Shown here: positions 60,400 through 64,000 of the stretch, piece after piece
Position numbering within the stretch: position 1 is the stretch's first letter
Layout of the letters: each line of letters starts with the position of its first letter
From: JACQFK01 sp041482015
GTDB taxonomy: Bacteria; Planctomycetota; MHYJ01; JACPRB01
NCBI GenBank assembly: GCA_041482015.1
Contig: JBGPCZ010000007.1
Coordinates: 1-64,000, forward strand
Reading direction: 5' to 3'
Length of the DNA stretch: 64,000 nucleotides
Position numbers and translations under genes: made by a program
Notes under the pieces: generated by a model
What the model saw: the letters and a program-made list of their open reading frames with translations, nothing else
Told to the model about the DNA's origin: nothing
The model's database searches: none

Positions 60400-60430
60400 G
60401 CGTACAAAACAGACCGTCTGTTTTGTACGC
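60400..60430. promoter_or_regulatory. Perfect 15-1-15 inverted repeat upstream of the sigma/kinase operon
   Basis: GCGTACAAAACAGAC (60400-60414) and GTCTGTTTTGTACGC (60416-60430) are exact reverse complements around one base. It lies 20 nt before the sigma factor ATG and just after a CATAAT -10-like box (60388-60393), so it would be at the very 5' end of the transcript. The ACAGACCGTCTGT core is reminiscent of TetR-family operators; no TetR gene is present in the window. Confidence 0.65.
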
Positions 60431-60450
60431 TTCCTTGGGGGGCCCGATCG

Positions 60451-61167
60451 ATGGGCGGACTCGAGACCACGCTCGGCGGGGCGAAGGAGCACTTCCCGGA
60501 GACCGTCTGGTCCTCCGCCGTCGCCGGCTCCGACCCCGCCGCGCTCGACCGCTTCCTCTCCGACTACTGGCGGCCCGTCTACAAGTTCATCCGCACCGCG
60601 GGCAAGGCCTCGATCGAGGACGCGAAAGACCTGACGCAGGACTTCTTCCGCTACCTGATCGAGGGCGGGCTCCTCGCGCGCTACCGGCAGGAGAAGGGAC
60701 GCTTCCGCAGCTTCCTCAAAGGCGTCCTCCGAAACTTCCTCTCGCAGGCCCGGCGCGACGCGCACGCGCAGAAGCGGGGCGGCGGCCAGGCCGTCGTCTC
60801 GCTCGACGTCGAGGGCCTCGAGACCGACCGCTTCCTCGCCGATCGCGGCCGGCTCTCGCCCGAGGAGATCTTCGACCGCCAGTGGGCCTCCGACGTCCTG
60901 GCGCAGAGTCTCGCCGATCTCCGCCGCGCCCTCCCGGCCGAGGGGAAGGGCGAGTGCCTCAAGGTCTACGAGGCGTACGAGCTCGTGGGGAAGCAGCCGA
61001 CTTACGGCGAGGTCGCGCGCTCGTTCGGGCTCACCGAGCACCAGGTCAAGGGTCACCTCGACGCAGCCCGGGCGCGCCTCGAGCAGATCGTCCGCGAGCG
61101 GCTCGCCCGCGGCGTCTCCTCCCCCGGCGAGCTCGCCGACGAGATGAACGAACTCTTCTCCGGGTGA
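60451..61167 (+). CDS. ECF-like RNA polymerase sigma factor
   Basis: A 238-residue sigma factor with region 2 (about 25-100; DAKDLTQDFFRYLIEGGLL) and region 4 (about 145-210; PTYGEVARSFGLTEHQVKGHLDAARARL). It belongs to the planctomycete-type ECF group that lies next to a Ser/Thr kinase. The stop is 4 nt before the kinase start. It should act with the kinase in surface or stress signalling; its promoter carries a perfect palindrome. Confidence 0.85.
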   Translation: MGGLETTLGGAKEHFPETVWSSAVAGSDPAALDRFLSDYWRPVYKFIRTAGKASIEDAKDLTQDFFRYLIEGGLLARYRQEKGRFRSFLKGVLRNFLSQARRDAHAQKRGGGQAVVSLDVEGLETDRFLADRGRLSPEEIFDRQWASDVLAQSLADLRRALPAEGKGECLKVYEAYELVGKQPTYGEVARSFGLTEHQVKGHLDAARARLEQIVRERLARGVSSPGELADEMNELFSG

Positions 61168-61171
61168 CGCC

Positions 61172-63655
61172 GTGCCGGACGAGTTCCTCGACCGCGTCCG
61201 CGCCGGCGTCTCCAGGCTCCGCCAGTCCCGCCTCGGCCGACTTGCCGTCGAGCGGAAGCTGATCACCGGCGCTCAGCTCGACGAGGCCTCGCGCGTCGAA
61301 GGGCCCGTGCCCGACGCGCTCGTCGCCCGCGGCTGGCTCTCCCGCGAGCAGGTCGACGAGCTCCGCCGCTGGCTCGACGCGCCGTCGCGCCGATACGAGA
61401 TCGGCGCCAAGCTGGGCGAGGGCGCGATGTCGGTCGTCTACGACGCGGTTGACCGCGAGCTCGGCCGCTCCGTTGCGGTCAAGGTCCTCCGCGAAGGGTT
61501 CCTCGCGCAGGAGCAGGTGCGGGAGCGATTCCTCCGCGAGTCGCGGGCGCTCGCGCGGATGGATCATCCAAACGTGGTCAAGGTCTTCGACGCGGGCGAG
61601 GACGAGGGCCGGATGTTTCTCGTCATGGAGGTCGTCCGCGGAGCGCCGCTGGCGGCGCTGCTCAAGAAGGAGCCGCGCGGTTCGTTGAAGCTCCTCCGGA
61701 TCCTCGAATGCGCGGCGCGGGGCGTCCAGCACGCGCACGAGAAGGGGATCATCCACCGCGACGTGAAGCCGGAGAATATCCTGGTCGATGAACAGGGCGG
61801 CGCGAAGGTCGTGGACTTCGGGCTCGCGCACCTCGTCGAATCCGCGCCGGCGCTCACGCGGAGCGGGACGGTCCTGGGCACGCCGATGTACATGGCGCCC
61901 GAGCAGGTCGCGGGCGGCGGCGCGGCGATCACGGAGCGGACTGATGTCTACGCGCTCGGGGCGATCCTCTACGAGATCCTGGGGGGCGAGCCGCCGCATG
62001 TCGGGACGAGCATCCCCGAGGTCTACTCGAAGATCGCTCGCGACGAGCCGCGGGCGCTGCGGTCGGGAAACGTCGCGCTGGATGCGGTTGCGATGAAGGC
62101 GATCGAGAAGGATTCCGGGCGCCGGTACGGGACGGCGGCCGCGTTCGCGGAGGACCTGCGCCGCGCGATCGATGGCGAACCGGTCGAGGCGCGGCGCGTC
62201 ACCGAGGTCGACCGTCTCTGGCGCTGGGCGCGCCGTCGGAAGGGCGTGCTCGTACCGCTCGCGGTCGTGGTGGTTTCCGCCTCCTGCTGGATCGGGCTCG
62301 CAACGGCCCGGAGCCGGGCCGCCATCGCCCGGGATACCGAGCACGCCCGGGGGTGCCTTGCGATCGGTCGGACGCAGGAGGCGCGGGACAGGTTCCTGCA
62401 GGTGCTCGCGATCGATCCGTCGAACGCCACGGCGCGGGACGGGTTGCAGAGGACGGACGCGGCGGTGAAGAAGGCGACGAGCCTGCTCGAGGCGGCGCGG
62501 CCGAAGCTCGAGAAGGCGGTCGCGGGGCTCTACACGAGCCAGGTGGACCACGCGGAGTTCATCCGGCGGATCGACGAGGCGGCGGCGCCGGTGGAGGAGT
62601 CGGTCGGGCTCTCGGGCGATCTCGCGCTCGGACAGTACCGGATGGGCGAGGTCTGGGAGTTGCGGGCGGAGTACGAGAAGGCGGAGGCGTGCTGGCGCCG
62701 CGCGGCGTCGCTCGACCCGGCGTTCGGCCCGGCGCGCTACCGGCTGGGGCGCGTCCTTCTCTGGCGCGCGTACCTCGCGAGCCTCGTCTTCTGGGCCGAC
62801 GCGCGGGAGCTCAAGCGGCAGGAGAGCGAGGACCTGGCGAGAGAGGGCGCGCGCGAGATCGAGCGGGCGCAGGGAAGCGGCTTCGACAACGACCTGCAGC
62901 GGGAGATCGCTGCGGCGATGCTCGCGGTGCTGCGGAACGACCGCGCCTCGGCGCGCCGCACGTGCGGCGAGGCGATCCGTGCGTTCGGGCGGAAGGAGGG
63001 CGTCGAGGAGCTGCACTGGCTGCTCGGGCTCGTCGTGGAGGGGGACGCCGCGGAGCTCCGCGCGTTCGACGAGGCGCTCGCGTTGCGCCCGAAGTTCCCG
63101 CTCGCGCTCTACTGCCGCGCGGGGGTGAAGAACCACCTCGGGGACCGGGAGGGGGCGATCCGCGACTACGACGAGGCGATCCGCGTCTGTCCGGGGTTTG
63201 CCGAGGCGTACCTGCATCGCGGCTCGGTTCACTTCGGGATGCGCGATGCGAAGCGGGCGTTCGATGACTTCGATCACCTGGTGAGGAACGGCGTGCTGCT
63301 CCCGGGGGCGTACAACGGCCGGGGGCGCGTGCGGGCCGAGCTCCTGGAGCGCCCCGACGAGGGGATCGCGGACCTTGACCGCGCGATCGCGCTCCAGCCG
63401 GAGGGGTACATCCTTCCGTGGATGGCGCGCGCGAAGGCGAACCTGGCGCTGAAGCGGTGGGACGCGGCGATCGCCGACGCGACGAAGGCGCTGTCGATGT
63501 CGAAGTGGGCGGACGTCTACGCGGTGCGCGGGCTGGCGCGGGCGGGGAAGGGGGTGGGGGCGGCGGCGAGGGCCGATCTCGAGGAGGGGATCAAGGCGAC
63601 GCTCGACCCGGTGATGCAGAAGCAGGTCCGGGCCGCGCTGGAGGGGCTCCGCTAA
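61172..63655 (+). CDS. Membrane Ser/Thr protein kinase with TPR-like C-terminus
   Basis: An 827-residue protein. A short N-terminal domain (about 1-70) precedes a complete kinase domain (75-335): glycine loop LGEGAMSVV (81-89), Lys104, HRDVKPEN (195-202), DFG (215-217) and APEQ (242-245). A TM helix lies at about 358-378, followed by a TPR array (about 385-820; repeats such as ALALRPKFPLALYCRAGVKN). The arrangement matches PknB-like planctomycete kinases encoded after ECF sigma genes. The start is GTG at 61172. It probably phosphorylates the sigma factor or associated proteins. Confidence 0.85.
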   Translation: MPDEFLDRVRAGVSRLRQSRLGRLAVERKLITGAQLDEASRVEGPVPDALVARGWLSREQVDELRRWLDAPSRRYEIGAKLGEGAMSVVYDAVDRELGRSVAVKVLREGFLAQEQVRERFLRESRALARMDHPNVVKVFDAGEDEGRMFLVMEVVRGAPLAALLKKEPRGSLKLLRILECAARGVQHAHEKGIIHRDVKPENILVDEQGGAKVVDFGLAHLVESAPALTRSGTVLGTPMYMAPEQVAGGGAAITERTDVYALGAILYEILGGEPPHVGTSIPEVYSKIARDEPRALRSGNVALDAVAMKAIEKDSGRRYGTAAAFAEDLRRAIDGEPVEARRVTEVDRLWRWARRRKGVLVPLAVVVVSASCWIGLATARSRAAIARDTEHARGCLAIGRTQEARDRFLQVLAIDPSNATARDGLQRTDAAVKKATSLLEAARPKLEKAVAGLYTSQVDHAEFIRRIDEAAAPVEESVGLSGDLALGQYRMGEVWELRAEYEKAEACWRRAASLDPAFGPARYRLGRVLLWRAYLASLVFWADARELKRQESEDLAREGAREIERAQGSGFDNDLQREIAAAMLAVLRNDRASARRTCGEAIRAFGRKEGVEELHWLLGLVVEGDAAELRAFDEALALRPKFPLALYCRAGVKNHLGDREGAIRDYDEAIRVCPGFAEAYLHRGSVHFGMRDAKRAFDDFDHLVRNGVLLPGAYNGRGRVRAELLERPDEGIADLDRAIALQPEGYILPWMARAKANLALKRWDAAIADATKALSMSKWADVYAVRGLARAGKGVGAAARADLEEGIKATLDPVMQKQVRAALEGLR

Positions 63656-64000
63656 TTTCCGTCGGGGACGCGGCGGTGGAAGAGCGCGCCCTCGGGGACC
63701 ACGTCCTTCGCCAGGCCTTCCGATTCCCAGAGGAGCGCGCAGCCGGCGTGGCCGGCATCGTTGAAGAGTTCGAGGCGGAGCTCGTGGTCGCCCGCGCGGA
63801 GGACGGCATCGCCCGCCGCCTCCTTCATCTCGTGCATGCCGCCGTTGTCGACGACCGCGACCTCGTCGATGAACAGGCGGGAGCCGTCCCCGGAGCACGT
63901 GAAGAAGCGGTAGCGGCCGTCGCGGGGGACGCGGACGAGGCCGGTCCATCGGACGAAGAGCCCCTCGCGGACCGGGGCGAACGCAAAGGATCCGTCGGCC
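63652..64000 (-). CDS. C-terminal end of a PA14-domain protein (truncated by the window)
   Basis: From the window edge (64000) to a TAG at 63654-63652 the frame encodes a PA14 beta-barrel fragment: LFVRWTGLVRVPRDGRYRFF, then SGDGSRLFIDEVAVVDNGG, and a later AGDHELRLELFNDAGHAGC, all typical of PA14 carbohydrate-binding modules of secreted planctomycete proteins. The N-terminus and any catalytic domain lie beyond the window. The stop overlaps the kinase stop by 2 nt. Confidence 0.75.
   Translation of the reverse strand, partial: ADGSFAFAPVREGLFVRWTGLVRVPRDGRYRFFTCSGDGSRLFIDEVAVVDNGGMHEMKEAAGDAVLRAGDHELRLELFNDAGHAGCALLWESEGLAKDVVPEGALFHRRVPDGN

Noticed and set aside
1..64000. CRISPR arrays, insertion sequences, tRNA or rRNA genes
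   Set aside because: No regularly spaced repeats, transposase genes or RNA gene signatures were seen by eye.

Overview
The window is a high-GC, densely coded bacterial segment. It looks like a chromosome fragment from a Planctomycetota-like (PVC) organism. The evidence is the gene content: DUF1587/1592/1588/1585 and DUF1552 proteins, a DUF1501 Tat protein, a PVC-type haem-binding dehydrogenase, a PQQ-sugar-dehydrogenase/cytochrome fusion, many short secreted HEAT-repeat proteins, and ECF sigma factors paired with FecR or Ser/Thr kinase genes. I see no tRNA, rRNA, CRISPR array, transposase or phage gene.

Layout. 1-1,124: a ferritin-like diiron protein (-), then a near-consensus promoter and a c-di-AMP (ydaO-type) riboswitch in front of a KimA-like potassium importer (to 3,050). 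3,031-9,091 (-): a tight five-gene operon with a halogenase-like flavoprotein, a small membrane protein, an ABC substrate-binding protein with an in-frame UGA, a permease, and one long polypeptide fusing an ABC ATPase to a second halogenase-like flavoprotein. 9,267-11,263: a HEAT protein and a beta-helix protein. 11,395-28,798 (+): a ten-gene run beginning with ECF sigma and FecR genes and encoding cytochrome, toroid, transglutaminase-like and DUF1592/DUF1552 secreted proteins. 28,803-36,367: secreted carbohydrate-related proteins, a MazEF pair, an SGNH esterase and a giant GH-like protein. 36,505-43,515: FG-GAP, PQQ dehydrogenase, alpha/beta hydrolase and apiosidase-like genes. 43,582-47,570 (+): a SUMF1-domain protein, two YeeE/YedE (PmpA/PmpB-like) half-transporters, each broken by UGA exactly at its conserved Cys, and a sulfide:quinone-oxidoreductase-like flavoprotein. 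47,572-64,000: PH-like membrane proteins, HEAT, two more ECF sigma systems (one with FecR/DNRLRE, one with a TPR Ser/Thr kinase), Ada, an esterase, a receiver-PilZ protein, DUF1501 and a partial PA14 gene.

Main discovery. Three genes in two unrelated transport operons (5,930-7,000; 45,454-45,963; 45,965-46,393) carry a single in-frame TGA where the family has a conserved cysteine. In each, the reading frame continues with family-typical sequence and a stable stem-loop lies just downstream, as expected for a bacterial SECIS element. TGA is also an ordinary stop here, so genome-wide recoding does not explain it. The best reading is three selenocysteine-containing membrane-transport proteins, two of them with the sulfur operon. 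The Sec machinery (selA, selB, selC, selD) is not in the window.

Other points: the ABC-ATPase/flavin-halogenase fusion; a recurrent promoter layout putting the start codon 6-8 nt after the -10 box (leaderless transcripts); a palindromic repeat family that supplies the last codons and stop of two unrelated genes; and sharp operator-like palindromes at 36,461 and 60,400. Function assignments rest on motifs read by eye; no database search was run.
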